64,000 bases of DNA from Sipunculus nudus (taxonomy: Eukaryota > Annelida > Sipuncula > Golfingiida > Sipunculidae). Made by a program: the position numbers and the translations under genes. This document shows positions 62,688-64,000 of this stretch, in pieces (the first letter of the stretch is position 1; each line of letters opens with the position of its first letter). Under the pieces are notes generated by a model. That model saw only the letters and a program-made list of their open reading frames with translations. It did no database searches and had not been told where the DNA came from. The DNA is taken from positions 60,707,676 to 60,771,675 of the forward strand of contig CM049316.1 of assembly GCA_026874595.1 (NCBI GenBank), given 5' to 3'.

Positions 62688-63190
62688 ATGAAAGAAAGAG
62701 TTAATGAAAGAAAGACAGAATGAAGGAAAGATTGAATGATAGACAAATAGATTAAAATAAAGATCAGAATGAATGAAAGATTGATTGGAAGAAAGATTGA
62801 ATGAATGAAAAAGTGAATGAAAAAAAAGACTGAATGAAAGAAAGATTGAATGAAAGAAAGATTGAATGAAAGAAAAATTGGATGAGAGAAAGATTGAATA
62901 AAAAAAAGATCAGAAGAAATGAAAGATTGAATGAATAAAAGAAAGATTGAAAGAAAGATAGAATGAATGATAGACAGATTGAATGATAGACAGATTGAAT
63001 GAAAGAATGATCAGAATGAATAAAAGATTAAACCAACGAAAGATTGAAGAAATTAAAGAAATACTGATTCAGAGAAAGGTTGAATGAATGAAAGATTGAA
63101 TGGAAGAAAGACAGAATGAATGAAAAATGAATGAATGAATGAATGAATGAATGAAAGATTGAATGAAAGAAAGATTGAAAGAAAGATCAG
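62688..63190. repeat. Degenerate GAATGAAAGAAAGATT simple repeat
   Basis: About 500 bp of purine-rich units mixing GAAT, GAAAGAAA and GATT words, including a pure (GAAT)n run at 63124-63152. It flanks the LINE insertion. Confidence 0.93.
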
Positions 63191-63274
63191 ATTGAATTAA
63201 TGATACCTGCTGATCCCCAAGCCTCATGATGAGGCGAAATTGTTGCCACTGTAGGTAAAGTTAAAGTCAGCTAA

Positions 63275-63468
63275 AAATCTGAAGATAAACCAGAAGTCAA
63301 AGTAAAGGAAGTCCAAGAAAAGAATAGTGGAAATTTGGGGTGCGTGAGAAGCGGGGGATATCTCCACTACAAAGTTCCTGAGGAGAGCAAGCCGCATCTA
63401 CCAGCCCCAGCTTACGACTGTGTGACCATAAGGCACATCCGAGGATTTATGCTAACGGCCATAGTATG
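63275..63468 (+). CDS. Possible exon of an unidentified gene
   Basis: Open for 64 codons from just after a TAA at 63272-63274 to a strong donor (GTAAGT from 63469). The composition differs from the flanking repeats: SEDKPEVKVK, then SGGYLHYKVPEESKPHLPAP, then IRHIRGFMLTAIV leading toward a hydrophobic stretch at the splice site. No acceptor compatible with the frame is visible and there is no upstream in-frame ATG, so its left boundary is unknown. The continuation would lie beyond the window. I do not recognise the protein. Confidence 0.35.
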
Positions 63469-63475
63469 GTAAGTT

Positions 63476-63476
63476 T

Positions 63477-63548
<72 letters not shown>

Positions 63549-63555
63549 ATATACA
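63476..63555. repeat. (TA)n microsatellite
   Basis: About 80 bp of nearly uninterrupted TA, starting right after the donor-like site at 63469. Confidence 0.95.
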
Positions 63556-64000
63556 TACATACATGAATGGTTAGTGCTGCCTTTCCGATGGAAAATAATT
63601 GCCGTTGAAGATATATTTTCCTAAATTATAACAGGGAATCGGTATGTAATTTGTTTGGACAAAATAAAAAATAAAAATGAAAATTTTGTGCGAGTGAAAT
63701 CTGATGTAAATAAGTTTATTGTAACTCTATGGTTAAATTAATTTATTAATTACTTTTTTATTTCATGTATATATCTAAACTACAACTGTTTTCACTCTGT
63801 ATAATATACGATGAGAGTGTGATTTGTTTTGTTAGTTCGTTTGATGATATTTCGGTTTTCGTGTCTCCTTTTATATTGTATATATTAAATTCTAATAAAC
63901 TTTGTCAGTTCTTGAGTTAAAATATGGTGTCAATCATTTCCCACATTAAAATTTTTGTTTTAAGTATATATCGAAACTACAACTGTTTTCACTGTGTAAT
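63556..64000. other. Non-coding, nothing recognised
   Basis: AT-rich. A 22-bp phrase around CTACAACTGTTTTCACT occurs twice (about 63778 and 63976), probably part of a repeat cut by the window edge. Confidence 0.5.

Noticed and set aside
1-64000. CRISPR arrays, operons, riboswitches, tRNA or rRNA genes
   Set aside because: The window is animal nuclear DNA; the tandem arrays have no spacers and no cloverleaf or rRNA core sequence was noticed.

Overview
The window looks like a chromosome fragment from a lophotrochozoan invertebrate, most probably a mollusc. It is AT-rich, has large introns with GT-AG splice sites, dense simple repeats and many non-autonomous transposons, and carries three animal genes. 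Species cannot be fixed from the sequence; the phylum call is inference from the repeat style and gene divergence.

Left part (1-22 kb): two conserved genes lie head to head. On the minus strand is a complete two-exon DAD1 gene (608-2550), the small membrane subunit of oligosaccharyltransferase. On the plus strand is a ZNF507-type multi-C2H2 zinc-finger gene (coding exons 4195-4696 and 16720-20456, 1412 residues). The 12-kb intron of the zinc-finger gene is a transposon reservoir: a foldback element with 15-bp terminal inverted repeats (7669-8651), a hAT-type MITE with perfect 8-bp target duplications (9495-9926), and a Russian-doll cluster of three copies of one GCTCAG...CCCTTG element family (10049-16361).

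Middle part (22-49 kb): after a long imperfect hairpin (22319-22737) and older repeats comes a five-exon minus-strand gene (coding span 28761-48722). It is not obvious from open reading frames alone. Splicing a signal-peptide exon, a 1.7-kb Ser/Thr-rich exon, a 20-nt microexon, a transmembrane exon and a tail exon gives one continuous 788-residue type I membrane mucin-like protein, with all four junction phases agreeing. I do not recognise the family. Its 13.7-kb first intron carries two large minisatellites: a 43-bp repeat with 430-bp higher-order periodicity and a diverged 89-bp-period flank (39.5-43.8 kb), and a 54-bp repeat (45.5-47.4 kb). A decayed tyrosine-recombinase-like fossil lies between them.

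Right part (49-64 kb): intergenic, mostly mobile DNA. There is a Harbinger-like 1.5-kb element with TTA duplications (49949-51426), another GCTCAG...CCCTTG copy (51651-53281), a relative of it (53605-54660), a 1.7-kb element with 14-bp inverted repeats and a 5-bp duplication (56687-58410), and a 5'-truncated L1/Tx1-type LINE inserted into a GAAA-rich simple repeat (59258-62687). A possible exon of a further plus-strand gene ends at 63468.

The three genes are not a pathway, although DAD1 acts in N-glycosylation and the mucin-like protein has many predicted glycosylation sites. The least expected content is the membrane-mucin gene and the repeat architecture of its first intron.
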